From Paralvinella palmiformis (taxonomy: Eukaryota > Annelida > Polychaeta > Terebellida > Alvinellidae), in assembly GCA_025642065.1 (NCBI GenBank), contig JAODUP010001062.1, forward strand, positions 46,001 to 110,000: 64,000 nucleotides of DNA, given 5' to 3'. Shown in pieces: positions 11,141-24,372 of this stretch. The notes beneath the pieces were generated by a model, which saw nothing but the letters and a program-made list of their open reading frames with translations, was not told the DNA's origin and made no database searches. The position numbers were made by a program, and so were the translations under genes. The number at the start of each line of letters is the position of its first letter. Position 1 is the stretch's first letter.

Positions 11141-12419
11141 GATGGTGCAGTCTCGATGTCACGGACAAATGGAATCAGGATCAAATACATGTTTCGTGTT
11201 GTAAGACGTCACGAAGAGGCACTAGTCCATTTTGGACGTTTTCCGTACGTCCTCCAGTCAACAAAAACCGGTTGAAAGCACGTGATCACTCCTCCTCAAA
11301 TAGATTATCGCTCTGTTGTTAGTAATGTTTCCAAATGGATATGTCCGCGTAGAGTATGGCCAAGATAATCTGCCAATCCTTAATTGTCTCTAACTATCTC
11401 AATATACACACATCACCCAAAGGCAACGACAACAGCATACATATCACTACCTACCAATCGACATTTGATTTTGTAAACACTTTCAAGCAGCTCCTTGTGG
11501 TTCATGGTTTTAATCCGGAAAGAATCTAGCACGGTAAGTACGGAGCAGAAAAAATCAAGAAAGAACTCGTTCTGCCCTATCGATTCGGGTCACGAAAAAG
11601 CAGTTTATATTGATCTTGAGAGCACGGCCATCGTCTTTGGTTGAAGATCGTCGACTAGTCGTGGAACATGTTTACAAAGGAAGATAAATAGAAGACGAAC
11701 TGTTGAAGCGCTAAAGGCAAACAGTACGCCATTGAAATTATTATTGAAACTGACTCAGAATGCGCTGTGGCCCTTTCTTCGGCGTCGTGAGGTATTCAGG
11801 TAAATGTTGATCTCACAATATCCTCCTCGCGCTTCTATGTCTGTGGGGCGCGATGTTTGGACACCGCAAGGATTATTGCGAATATGCTAGAAACATAATG
11901 TCGACATCATGTGAGGTTTGATATTAGATAAAAGAAGAAGAAAAAATCTCGCCAATAAAATAATTATCGAGGCTTCTCACTTGAATAGCGTTATTTGAAT
12001 GAGATGCAAAATTCAACAGGACCAATGGAGTGGTTATGTATTTGGTTTATTACTAACCGAGTTTGGGTTAAATGCCGCGGCAGTGCTTTATAAGGAGTTT
12101 GTTCAACGTATATTGGACTGTCATACCGCAACACACACGCGAGCGCGAGCATGCGCACACACACACTGACTCACACACAGAAAAGCACAAGAGCATGGGT
12201 GATTGGAGTTCATTACGACCATCAAAGACCGATTCAATTATCCCTGGCGCCACCATGCGGCTGCATTTCACACTACGGTCTCGGGTTAGAAGTCTAAGAA
12301 TCATTGGGTTGCATGGCGATTTACGCATGTAGTGACCGATAAATGTTTATTTATAGTCCGTTAAGAGTATCTGATCTCCAGATCATAATTTTGCATTTAA
12401 TAGGAATGGCAGAGACTTC

Positions 12420-12425
<6 letters not shown>

Positions 12426-12484
<59 letters not shown>
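12426..12484. repeat. (TA)n microsatellite
   Basis: 59 bp of pure TA. Confidence 0.95.
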
Positions 12485-12486
<2 letters not shown>

Positions 12487-13616
12487 TACTAAACTAAGTA
12501 ACATTCAGGGTGATTTGCAAGGCTCTCGTGGTCCAGCCTGTCTAGTTCAAACTTATTTTTTCTAGAACCTTTGCCATCTGACATGACGATGTGAATGGCT
12601 AAAATCAATGATCACATAGATTATAATTCAATGGGTGATTCCTATTATTGTAATTTTGGTATTTGTGCATGATATCTTGTATTGAAAGTGAACTGTTTTA
12701 TTTTCTGAATCAGCCGCGTATTCGTACAATGTTTACTACATGTAAATGTCAAGGGTGTTAATACTCTAATGTAATTAAAAAATAATAATATACAGGTGAT
12801 ACATATATAATTAGTTCCCAGGTAAAAGTACAAATAATATTTTCAAAACTCGTTTAAAATCATTTATTTCATCCATTGAAACCCATGTTTAAAAAAGCCT
12901 GCAAGTTAATATAAATCACCAAGGGTTAGCTGTATCATTGATCTGGAAAAAAATGGCCTGTTCAATCATTGGGTTATATCGTGATACGTATTGTGTTAAA
13001 TCCTTTGGAAAGACACAATCATTCAGCTGAAATATTAGTCCCGTGTAATATGAAATAATTAGCTGAAAGATTTTTCTAACCAGCTACCGCAGTTGATAAC
13101 CAATGCAACACATTTCACCTGGATCGGTCTATTGGGAATTTGGATACTTCAAAGTCATCCCGTTATTGACTTAAGAGAAAGAAGTTAATTAAAATACCCC
13201 AAATATAATTTCTTTATGTTTTAATGTAATATCACTAAACTGTCACGATTAAACAATTCACTAATTTGTGAATAAATGACTATGGAACAAAATAAATAAA
13301 TGCCCATAAAAAGTATACTTTCCTGAACATGTAAGCTATGTGATGTTTATAGTACATCTGTCATAGTGACAGATACTGGAAAATGTGATCATAACACCGA
13401 TTTCTTCAAAAACTACAATGGTTACTTGTTATGGAAAGCATCCACTTCAAAAAGTTTCATAAAACTTCTAAATCCTTCAGAGACATGGCACCTGAATACC
13501 TGTGTAAACTTGTGTCATTTAGGTAGTCATATCGAAAACTCGGGTGATCGAATCAGATAATACTGCAGGTACCCCTGTCTCGGCTCAAGTTAAATGGGGA
13601 TTGTGTGTTTAGTGAT

Positions 13617-13631
13617 AATAATAATAATTAT

Positions 13632-13672
<41 letters not shown>

Positions 13673-13815
13673 TTGTTGTTGTTGCTGCTGCTGCTGTTAT
13701 TGTTGTCTACCTATTTGTCTATCCATCTATCTATCTGCCAATCCATCTATCAATTTATTTGTCTATATGTCTGTCTGTCTGTCTATCTATCAATCTATAT
13801 ATCTATGTGCTCAGA
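13617..13815. repeat. (TAG)n, (GTT/GCT)n and (TCTA)n compound repeat
   Basis: Adjacent trinucleotide (tag, gtt, gct) and tetranucleotide (tcta, tctg) arrays. Confidence 0.9.
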
Positions 13816-14265
13816 TGACCTGAGTTGTGGTTATCACGGTACGGCACTCTTAAATGACTGATGTTGGAAGAGTGCCTTATTAAATATGCTTTATATTTAT
13901 ATAAGAATGGCTAACATAATATCCACTTGGTCACCCCAATAGGAGATCACTAGGATAATATATCCCTTGACTGGATGGATTGATGGTAATCTACTATTTG
14001 ATATAAACCAATTGTTTTGTTTTAAAGTCTTAGCATTAACATTATGCCATTGTTTGTAAAAAGGGATCTACTGTTAGGGATCTGCCTCATTAATAAGTAT
14101 TGTAAGTAAGAACATTGTCAAAATTATTTACTGATATCTGTGTGAGTGCTAATTTCAGTTGCGCATTGAGTAGAAAATTTCCACTGCAACATGTGACTTG
14201 TATTGTGTCCATGTGCTGTCGTCAGTGTTTAAATTAATCCCTGCCTGTGAACGTTATTTAGAAGC

Positions 14266-14269
<4 letters not shown>

Positions 14270-14337
<68 letters not shown>
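14270..14337. repeat. (TA)n microsatellite
   Basis: 68 bp of TA immediately 5' of the LINE fragment. Confidence 0.95.
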
Positions 14338-14339
<2 letters not shown>

Positions 14340-14344
14340 ATATA

Positions 14345-14990
14345 ATGGAAAAGCTAGTACGGCAAATCAGATGATGGGATTAATAAGGAGATCTTTTGTT
14401 TACCTGGATACAGAACATTTCACAAGATTGTACAAAGTAATAGTTAGACCACATCTAGAATATGCTAACCCAGTGTGGGATCCCGAGAAGGAAGAAGGAT
14501 ATAATAACCTTGGAGAATGTTCAGAAGTGGTTCCAGGTCTACCATATATAAATTACCCCTATAGGCTGAAAAAATGTAATCTACCACCTTTGGTGTATAG
14601 ACGCATAAGATATCATTACAATGTTTAAGATGGTCTTTGAGGCATCTGATGAGCAAGTGATACCAGCTATAGTTACAGCAGAAGAGGGTTTCTAACAGAC
14701 AATAGGGCATAGGTATAAGCTGCCAAGAAACCATAACGAGACCCGGCTGAGACAACACTACTTCAGGGAAAGGAAAACACGATCCTGGAACGGCTTGCCT
14801 AATAAAGTAGAGGAGGCTCCTAGTATGCAAGCTTTTGAAAGGAGACTAGATAAACACTGGAGGGATCTCTGAGATGGGTCACAAAGATAATTATGAACTA
14901 ACAGCCCCAAATTTCTGCTCAAAAGACACATAGGACTAACAACCTACGTCCAGCATCTACCTAAGTAAACCTAAGTAAGTATATACCTCT
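14345..14990 (+). mobile_element. CR1/L2-like LINE 3' fragment
   Basis: The reading MMGLIRRSFVYLD ... LYKVIVRPHLEYANPVWDPE matches the post-RT region of CR1/L2 ORF2 ('LVRPHLEYANQVWSP'). After frameshifts it resumes as KLPRNHNETRLRQHYF and ends AFERRLDKHWRDL-stop, the usual C-terminus, followed by a short cctaagtaa tail. It is 5'-truncated and inactive. Confidence 0.88.
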
Positions 14991-15557
14991 CATGCTTGAG
15001 GTGTGCTCAGATTATAGAAACACATAACATACTGACCCTAGTATTACAGTCTATCGTCAAAAGAATCACTGCGTAAATAATTCTATGATACTTCAAATGG
15101 GTAAAGTGTCAAGAATTGTTTATCGGCTTTTGTCTGTCTGTGTGCAACAAGCCATTTCGGAACAGTCCAGCAAACTGCCATTACATTCATATAGTCCATC
15201 AACTCCTTTGAACTTCACAAGTGTTTACTTATCTGTCTAAGAGCCGTTTGACCTTTCTTCAACCATTGCATCCATCAATACTCGAGGACTAATAAATGGC
15301 AGACGTAGAAAATATAAAGTACTTATCTCAATTAATACGTATGATACTAGATACGTTGCTGTACTGTAGAATGAAGACACTAAAAATGTCATAAGTATGC
15401 CATAATAAAAGACTTGTTATTGGACTTTATTCTCTAAAATAAATTTGTCTCTCTGTAAGATGTACATTTGTTAAGTGAGCACGATTTGGCAGACAATGCG
15501 TATTTCCCCGTTTCTATCCAGCGTGATGTACAGTCCAGGTGGTCTACCTCCAGATGG

Positions 15558-15773
15558 TATTATTATGAGTCTGAGTCGGGCCATATTAATTGTTTTTTTC
15601 ATGGACTGCATGCTATTTCGGCGTATCAAAGGTAGTGTGAAAGTAATTTATTGGATCAGCTGCTTTGACGAATTAGGCCGAGCGCACTTCCATTGGTAAT
15701 AATCCATTAATTTTATATGCTTATTGTGGTAGGCTGCGATAAAGAGGATATCGCGCGAGTATCGTTGTTAAGA
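15558..15773. repeat. 216-bp dispersed repeat, copy 2
   Basis: Nearly identical and gap-free against 8845-9060. It is joined directly to a head-truncated SINE-A on its right. Confidence 0.85.
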
Positions 15774-15901
15774 AGCACCTGAGTTCGAATCTAGGCGTAG
15801 GCATATATGAAGGTGTTTCATCTTTGACTTCGCTTCATTGCCTTTAGAGGCCGCCTACCATGTGCACAAAAGTGACCGTAAAACATCAATCATCATCATC
15901 C
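15774..15901 (+). repeat. SINE-A, 5'-truncated
   Basis: Begins at the B box (gagttcgaatctagg) and keeps the body (gtgtttcatctttgacttcg, ccatgtgcacaaaagtgacc) and (atc)n tail. Confidence 0.85.
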
Positions 15902-17244
15902 AGAGGTATATTCTTTCGTAGATGTAGCAAATACGATTAAGTTTTAACACGCAAGTTAGATTTATATAGCACAATCATGTCATTGAAATTCGGTATCGCT
16001 AATTACTAAGCCGTCCTTATTACATATTCGGTCATCGTAAGCTTCGTATACATTAATTGTTATGACCTCAACTACGTGAAGGGATTGGTAGCTAGGTGTG
16101 CTATATTGATCGTTTAACTGATTGACTGCCTATTAACAACAATCCCGAAGCTGGAAGGTCGATGCTGGAAGGTTGCTGCTATTCGCGTTGATATATTACA
16201 TAATTAATTGATTGTTCGCAATTAATAAGTTCGGGAAACGGATTAGGTTACAAAGAGTTATATTGGCTGAGCTCTTGATGGGCGATAAAACAAGCTGTTT
16301 ATTAGCATTACACCTTTATGTCTGATTGGATTCTTTAATCGCCAGATCTATAAAACACCTTTTATCTGCATTTAAAAGGGCACACAAAACCCTTTCTTTT
16401 TATGTCAACTTTGCTTGAAAGGGCCTTTTCATGTAACCAGAACATAAATCACTCAGTATGGCTCAAATACATCACGGCATTAAACACATCAACTGGCCAA
16501 TACTATAAACAGCTAGTTCTTTATGGTCGTAGCATTCTATTCACTAACAATTCAGAATTTTATCACGTCGTAGGTGTCAATTACACGAGCTAGAGAGGCA
16601 ACCAACAAATTGTTAGAACGGAGCACGTTTATAATACATCATTATGTTTCGATTAATGTGGACATCGTGGTTGAGCAAATACGATTAGTTCATTTGGTGG
16701 TATCAGTTATAGGATAAAGTTAACGCAGTTCGTACTAATGTAGCAGGCTTTTTTAACATCGGCCGGCTAGTCTTAATTAGCCGCTGGCGTTTGTCAGATT
16801 AAGGTTGTGTATCGCATTCCATTGCACAACAGATTACGTAGATATATTCAGGTATCAATTGCCACTAAATAGATATGTACTGTTTTTGCCGAATTTTGAC
16901 AGAAATCTGTTTTTAATGAGAAAACTATAATATAGTAATGTAATATAATCATAATGAACTTCTATAGCGCCAATATCCTCGAAAAGAATCGCGCTCATTT
17001 TCATACCTAGTACAGACGTTGGGCAATCTCTTAGTCCAGGTACGATGGAAAATTCACCAACAAATGATCGGACGCGGTGAAAACTTTCGAGGGATAAGCA
17101 AAAGGCGAGTTTTCAAATGGTGACGGAAAGAAACAATGTTATTTGATGATTTCAGATGTTCAGTGAGTCAGTTCTAATGATATTTAAGAACTGTTTAGGA
17201 AACACATATATGGTCGGCTTCCTTTTTATAATAATATACTAATG

Positions 17245-17498
17245 CATGTTTATATAGCGCCAGAACCAGGTAACCCTGTTTTGAGGCGCTGTACAGTATT
17301 ATTATCCGTGACTCTGACCTGTTTCCACCCAGCACACATCTCAACTCCCAAGGGAGCATACAACACTGTCGGGTACTCATTTTGTTTATGGATGAGTGAA
17401 CCAGTCGCCACATGACAACATTGCATCTCCCGGAGATTCGAACCCGCGACCCTTCGGCTACGAGTCCTACGCTCTAATTGCGCTATCACGGCTCGATA
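17245..17498 (-). repeat. SINE-D, tRNA-derived
   Basis: On the minus strand the head has a tRNA-like A box (tagcgcaattagagcgtagg) and B box (gggttcgaatctcc). The 3' end reads tagcgcc ... gcgctgtacagtattatta in + sense. A fragment of the same family lies at 21315-21402. Confidence 0.75.
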
Positions 17499-17702
17499 CC
17501 GATAATTGTAATAACTTCAACCTATAATAATATCCAGCTAAATAACTAAAGCCTTTTACCAGACACTGGCCGATAATTCGCTTCATTTAGACTAAAACGG
17601 AAGCGCCTTAAGACGTTTCGAAAAGAGAAGATCGTTATTGCATTTCAGTACCTCTAATGACGGAGAGTCGAGTGGTGTCTGAAAGGCAATTATAACTGTG
17701 TT

Positions 17703-17860
17703 TCAAAATAAGAATGGGTTAATTGGTTGAGTTGAGCTTGATTTGGCCGAGGGATGAATGTCATGGGATGATCACACAAACGCATGTCTTAGCAGCATTA
17801 AAACCCACAACCCGTAAGCTTGTAGAGCAATGCTCTAATCGCTGTCCTGTTGGAACATCG
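17703..17860 (-). repeat. SINE-C-like diverged copy
   Basis: Shares ggttgagttgag and catgtcttag-like blocks with 27009-27180 and ends in a decayed tRNA-like head (gcaatgctctaatcgctgtc in + sense). Confidence 0.5.
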
Positions 17861-18259
17861 GCACAATCATAATTGGCATAGGTTACTGGTAATATTGATA
17901 TGATAGTGGGCATCCCTTCATAACAGCCAACCACCAATGTTATTATTGGTGCATTCTATAACAAATAGCCGTTCATGCCTTTTACCGTTTATATCAATAT
18001 TACCTGTTTATATCAATATACCGTTAGCCCCATCTGGCTGTCATGACACTTTTGACCAAGCTATATGTATTTTACGACATATCCCGCAGTATGATAAAAA
18101 CATTTCATATGCTACGTTCCTTAGATAAGGGGAAAAGTTAGTTATTTGCGACAAACATATTTACGATTCAGTTGCCTAGCACTCTAGAGTGATGCCGAGT
18201 AACCCCATCGTTGTTAGGGGCGTAGCAAAGAAATGTCAATGAAATTATAGTCGACTTAC

Positions 18260-18400
18260 CTTAAATATGGTCGTCTTTGCCTTGATCATAGGAAATGACG
18301 TCATATCTCTGGCCGTCCAGCCAGTCACATGAGTGTGCGATCTATTCATTAACTTCTTCTCGTGAGCTACTTTAGGGAAGTTCCGGCTTCTCGTTGCCAT
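18260..18400 (-). CDS. orphan first exon (ATG-bearing)
   Basis: An ATG at 18400 opens 47 codons (MATRSRNFPKVAHEKK ... KAKTTIFK) ending phase 0 at a strong donor, aag|gtaagt. The product is basic and has no recognised domain. It could be the true first exon of the DUF4062-NACHT gene, but the exon at 10937-11140 offers no phase-0 acceptor, so a missing exon or an unrelated gene is equally possible. Confidence 0.45.
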
Positions 18401-19199
18401 GATTCCACCCGCCGCTTGGTGTATCTTGGCTTTCTAAGTGAATCAAGCTGCTGCCTGCCGAAGTATTGTCGCCCAGCATAGGTGTTGAAATAGCATAAAA
18501 GTACAGGGTTTATCACTAAAAACAGAAAACGGTATTGAAGTTTCCGCCGATATGTGTCTATTTGCTACAATGAACCAACACCACAATAAAGGATCCATAT
18601 TAATAATAATAATAATAATAATACTTAAAAATAGTAAGCACACCTTATTAAAACAGTTAGCATGCTACACGGGCTGAAATTGTAATAGGGACATTACTAA
18701 AAGTGCCCATGTAGAAACTATTGTTGATTAATCACAAACGGTTTTCTCCGCGTTCACAAGATTGCCAGCCGCGCAAAGAGGATTATAAGTAAACCGATCA
18801 GGAACGTTTCGTTGAGGTAGCAATCCGGTAATTCGCCAACCGAGATTGATCTGATAATTACGTTGGCTAGTTGAAGTCAGACACACACGTGAAAGAATGG
18901 CACTCGTAACGGATTAACACCGCATGAAGTGGTCTATATCACACGCTGTGGATTTGTTGGCTAATGTAGAGATGTATAGGTTTTGTTGTTGTTGGTGTTG
19001 TTGTTGGTGTTGTTAACTCTGAATCTTCGACTGCCGATACTGAGGTATAATAATAAACGGGTAAAGGAATTCCAGTTTGAAAACATCAATATGACATTTG
19101 TTTTAAACAATGCATAATTAATACATATAACATATTTCTTATTTACATGGTTGGACAGAAACGAACGTAGATCGACAGGCGCGCGCACGCACACAAACA

Positions 19200-19237
<38 letters not shown>

Positions 19238-22200
19238 TGTGTGCGTGTATGTATTGTGTATTAAGACATACCGGCATGCGCCCATACATACATACAAGTA
19301 GTTAGTCAGTTAATTCGCAGTTATTTCGTAGTGGGAGGTGTGGGGGGAGGGGTAAAAAAAATCACAGTTAAACAATTGATGCTTGCAGTTTACCTTTCAG
19401 GGTCTGAGGCAATATAATCCAGAAGTCCGTATTCCTATATTCGTATTTTAATGGCTATTCGTCATCTGCTACCATTAGCCAAGCTTCTAGTTTTATTCTC
19501 CCGAAACATCGACTCCGGAGACACATCGTTTTTTTTTCTCTCGATCAGTCTACATATCATCGTAAAATATAATCAGGTTTAACGGCAGGACCAGAAACCA
19601 CCATACGACACAAAATGTCGAGCTAGTCATTCTGGGCTAACCTAACTAATAATTATTGCTGAGATTCTATTCAAAAATGTTCGCGTACACAATATCGCGC
19701 ACAACGCAACGAGTGTTCGAGTGCGTGTGGTTTAATTCTCCCACAGAATGGCCGCTTGTTGACTGTCAGCAGCTGCGAGGCTCGATAAAAGAAACGCGTG
19801 TCTGTATCTAACCCGGGGTGCGTTAATACAAACACTAAATAAAACGGCTTCTTTTCGGTGTAATCTTGTTTGGCTTATCGAGAACGGCGCCGTCGTAGAG
19901 CTGTCGGCGTTTCTGTGTCTCTTTCCCAGCTCGTAATTGATGGGGTCTCTATTCAGCAGTTCAAGGCTGTTTGTTAAATGCTCTTGGCCACTTGACAATA
20001 AATAAATAACACTCAATAATGAGGTTTTCTCTACTAGGAAAGGCTCTTATTTAAGGGCTGTTCGCCGAACTGTTTACACCTTGGGTTTTATCTGATGATA
20101 CTTAGCTGAACTTGGCCCTACCAATACGTCATTCAATGTGCATAAATTATCCCCGACGATGGGAGGATTTCGTGAACTCCATTCTTCAACGTAATCATTC
20201 TGGTCAAAGACGAGTGCTTGATTTGTACGTCACCTCTTTTAATGCTAGATATACTTTTAATTGTAGGTGTGTCGTATAAATCCCCCCCCCCCCGTTTGTT
20301 GTTTGCGAATACCTGAATCTATTCTTTTAATCTATAAATAAGCACTTCCGTGAAGACATACTTTGTTATCTGTGTATTCTGGGTTTTTCAATTCATCATC
20401 AACATGGAGCCCTTTAGTGCGCTTTGCTTTTGTAAATAGGTGTATATTACAAGGTGGATTACTTTAATGGTTGGATTACAAACCACTTCAGATTTTGTCA
20501 CTGAAGCATATATTACAGTCACGGTCAGCTGACTATTGTAAACAACACTGCCGTCTGATTTTGTTTATGAACAAAGCGTAACTAATAATATCAGTGAACA
20601 CCCTTAGGGTACCCCAAGAGAAGTACGTCGCCGCAACCACTCGATCACGATTCATTATGTTCGTGACCGCGGTTTGCCTCTAATAAAAAAAGGTTCCTAG
20701 TCCACAGGGTTGATAAGTCCACAAAGGTGCTGGTTCTTGAAAAGCTTTCAAGTCCCGACAATGTTGTTTGGAGGGCGAAGAAAGCCTCACCTAATTTTTC
20801 AGTCCTCTAAGCATCGCCACTGATAGGAAGGCATTTTCTCTCAATCGAGTATTATAATCCAGTCAAAACAAGTTCTTTTGTTCTTTGCGTGCACTCGTGT
20901 AGGTATTTCTAAATATATTGACCATCAAACGCAGATAGGTCAGTTTATGTACGCGATGATGAGCAGGGATAGAATTTCATATCCAGATTAGGCTTTAATA
21001 ATATGTGTATTAGTTAGTATAATAAGATTTGAACTCGCAGCGTGATTTTCTACGATAGTGTGTATGCTAATTTTATGGTATGGCCCAACACAGAATATTC
21101 ACCTGAAGAGAACAAATTAATTAAGGCTGACATATGCCTAGAGACTTCCTGTTATTATTCGGCTCATATATTTAGTAGCCAAGATATGTTTAAAATAATT
21201 ATAAATGTTTACATGTTTTAGTTATTTATTTTCAGCCTTTCAAGACCCATGATTTGCTACTTCCGATGCCCCCAAATGGTAGACTTTACATTATTTAGGG
21301 TATTATTAAATTACATATTATTTGTACAGCGCCTTTGAGTGGCTCCTGCTAGTAAGGGCGCTTTATTAAATATACATTATTATTATTATTATTATTATTA
21401 AAATTCTAAGCCCGATTGTTAAACATTTATAGGAAATATGTAGATCACCTAAACGTATTTTGCGTGTTTCGGCCAGACATCAAATACGTTGGACCGAGGA
21501 ACCGATCCCAGATTCGTATTATCTTCATGACTGTAGTGAACAATCAACACCGCTAAAATTCATCTGACCTAGACGCATTATATGATGAGTGCCAAAAGTG
21601 TTCCGTGATGACACACTCCTCAAACGGTTACGAGATCAGATGGATTAACACCTATCTATATAGTGACCACCTATACGACGGTTGTCACATTTCGACAATA
21701 GAGTATCAAGTAAAGAAGCGATTGATGGTACTTCACGGTTATCTTACCTGGCGAGAAGACCCCCCCCCCCTATATGGGAGTATATATACAGATGGCGTTA
21801 GCATTAACAATAAGCCCCTTCATTGATAATAGATCTCAAGTGTTCTTGATAAAAAGCTTGGAAAGATTGACGTTCAAACTGCCTCTAAGAACCATCTAGC
21901 AACCAAGGAAGCATTTGTTACGCTTAGATCAAGTGATTAATAATAATAGAAGTTGGCAAATTAATTTTAACATAAATAAGCACAAAGCTGTGGATGTTTT
22001 AGATTAGTTCAAGATAGTTTGGATATTTTAACTAATAATTGCTGCATTATTGTTAGCGTTATACACACACATCACAGACAGATATAATAAATTCTTCTAT
22101 ACAAAGAATATGAACCCCCCCCCCCATGAACATTAACGACTATTTTATTCTTTACATTTATAGAAATTTTTATTTCTGTCCAAATCTAAAACTTTTATTG
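18401..22200. other. intergenic, no gene recognised
   Basis: Contains a (TA)n at 19201-19233, poly-C runs and a somewhat CpG-richer block at about 19660-20000, which could be a promoter region for the minus-strand exon at 18260-18400. That link is only positional. Confidence 0.35.
21315..21402. repeat. SINE-D 3' fragment with (ATT)n tail
   Basis: Carries tacagcgcctttgagtggc, gggcgctttattaaatatac and then nine or so att triplets, as at the 3' end of the 17245-17498 element. Confidence 0.55.
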
Positions 22201-22210
22201 TATATGATCA

Positions 22211-22391
22211 AGATGATTGATGCTTTACGGCCACTTTTGTGCACATGATAGGCTAAATCGGCCGAGCAACTTCTAGAGGTAATGAAGCGAAGTCAGAGAT
22301 GAAACACACTTCAGATATGCCCACGCCAAGATTCGAACTCAAGTGGTAGTGATCTGTGGTACAACGCACTACCAACGAGACCACGGAGGTT
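22211..22391 (-). repeat. SINE-A, full-length
   Basis: tgatgctttacggccacttt, the aatgaagcgaagtcagagat body and, at the right end, the reverse of a tRNA-like head (gagaccacggaggt). Confidence 0.85.
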
Positions 22392-22886
22392 CGTTGCTGG
22401 TATAGTGAGAAATACTGTCTTAGGGTTGTGAGACAATTTCACGCCTGAAAGCGATATTCGTTTAATAGGATGGTGTGCCAAATAATTAAAGGTGATCATA
22501 TTGATGATTTTAAAATGTCTATAATCACCAGATTATGTTTTCACTTTGTAATGAAGTAATTACAGAAATATATTTTTATCTTCATGCTTTATATATTTAT
22601 TAGATATAAAATATGGCGTTTTCATGTGAAATTTATAAAATCCATAACAAAATGATCCCTAACATGATTAATTGGCATGTAGTGATATTCATACATGTGC
22701 ACTAAAACAGCAATATATATATTTTTCTTGCGTTTATTCACATAATGCTAATCATGATTCTTCACAAGATAACACACAATCATTATAAACTCATTACATT
22801 TTCACTAAATAAAAATCACTGCAAGCATATAATGTAAAACTCAGACACGATTTAGCACAACCTGCTCAAAGTAAACTGGAAGTAAT

Positions 22887-22930
<44 letters not shown>

Positions 22931-23928
22931 ATCTACAAGCACACACATGTATGCATACATAGGTAAAAACAACCCTAACAAGCATTTATGGCTACCTATC
23001 AGAATATAAACATACAGGTGAAACATATTTTGCAAAAATAAATATGTATTATTCAAATAACTATTCATATCTGTTATCTACACAATGTGGATAAATGCAT
23101 GCAGCCAAATTCATACAATAAAAATACATTTCAACTTTTCCAATCCAAACAGCAGTTTAAATATATGTTGGCTTAACACACACCTATACACAATCTACCA
23201 CAATTGTTATGTAACAAAATTTTATTAATATAACCAACAAAGCTAATAAATAATAATGGTGCTTTGAATTTGTAGGCAATTAAAGAAGATTTTCATGTAT
23301 GCTGCAAAACATCTACAAAATTTTCTGATGACCAAATCTACATTGCGTCATTTGAAATCTGTTAACATAATAGTAATAATAATAATCGTGAAATAATCAT
23401 ATTATATATATTTCATAGAGTCTATTCTAGCAGGAACTATTCAGAGATGCTGTACAGTTTTAATTTGTTTTCTAAACCAAGTCTACTGCATAGTCATACA
23501 TTAAATATATTTACTTTTGTCAAGCTGCATAGTCACACATTATACATGTTTATTTTTTACCAGCTGTAAATCAGGTTTATCATGTACAGTTGCCAGAGAT
23601 GACTAGAGTCACTTGCCATTTGGAAAATAAATCACATAAATAAAAGGCTACCAATTACTCAACAGTCACAAAACCGTAAGACATATAATTGGAAAAGGCT
23701 AGATAAATGAATGACTCAGATTGCTAGGCTAATAACATAATATGAATAAGACTACTTAATTTAGATTTGGTGCTAGTCTCATCTAGGTGAATCGGATGAT
23801 AAACTGAAGTGTTTTATCAAAGAATAAAGCATCTCATTGGTATATGCAATACTGATATACAATCCCACAACTTGGAAGTCTGGCATGCAATGTACTATCA
23901 ACTGTACTACGTGAACACACACACATAA

Positions 23929-23959
<31 letters not shown>

Positions 23960-24284
23960 TGCACAAAGAGAGAGAGAGATACTTTTTATATATATTCAGT
24001 CATGATATGGACGGCCATGATACTTCCTATGCAACAACATGGTTATAACCAGGTTAAACTGCTGTGAATGATAAGCAATTTAGTATGCTGCATGCAGACA
24101 TATGCAACAGAGTCTGACTAACTAAGTTAGACAATTGTCTCACCTATTGCCATCTTACTAGTCAAAGGACCCTAATAAACAAACATTGGGCTATCTTTTA
24201 TTACTAACAAGAAAAGCATCCAGCTTGTTAGGTATAATAAATGTCTATTATTTTACATAATACACACACATATAGTCTAATGCG
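22392..24284. other. AT-rich flank 3' of the NEK gene
   Basis: Contains TA (22890-22926) and CA (23920-23955) microsatellites and no coding signal. Part of it may be NEK 3' untranslated sequence, since aataaa-like hexamers occur on the minus strand, but no poly(A) site can be assigned. Confidence 0.35.
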
Positions 24285-24372
24285 TCACGGTTTTTGGTCC
24301 CCAAAGATTTCTTCGATTAAGTAGCAAACTTCTGTTTCAGTACTACATACTCCTTTCGACACCCATGACGAA
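24285..24372 (-). CDS. NEK exon 17 (stop)
   Basis: Acceptor ttttcag. Read in the phase left by exon 16 it gives SSWVSKGVCSTETEVCYLIE and ends FGDQKP-stop. Another frame (RHGCRKEYVVLKQKFAT-stop) is also open and would need an undetected extra exon. Confidence 0.65.

Larger units (their letters stand above)
11141..18259. other. 7-kb non-coding stretch
   Basis: Contains TA microsatellites, a CR1/L2-like LINE tail, the second 216-bp repeat, a partial SINE-A and two further SINEs. If the exon at 18260-18400 belongs to the NACHT gene, this is its first intron and should hide another exon. Confidence 0.4.

Noticed and set aside
11460..11830. Possible + strand coding relic (QLLVVHGFNPERI ...)
   Set aside because: Stops interrupt it repeatedly and no family or splice pattern supports it.
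12068..12332. 86-codon frames on both strands, considered as a missing NACHT-gene exon
   Set aside because: A donor-like gtgagt exists but it lies in a GT repeat, and no acceptor fits phase 0 from the upstream exon.
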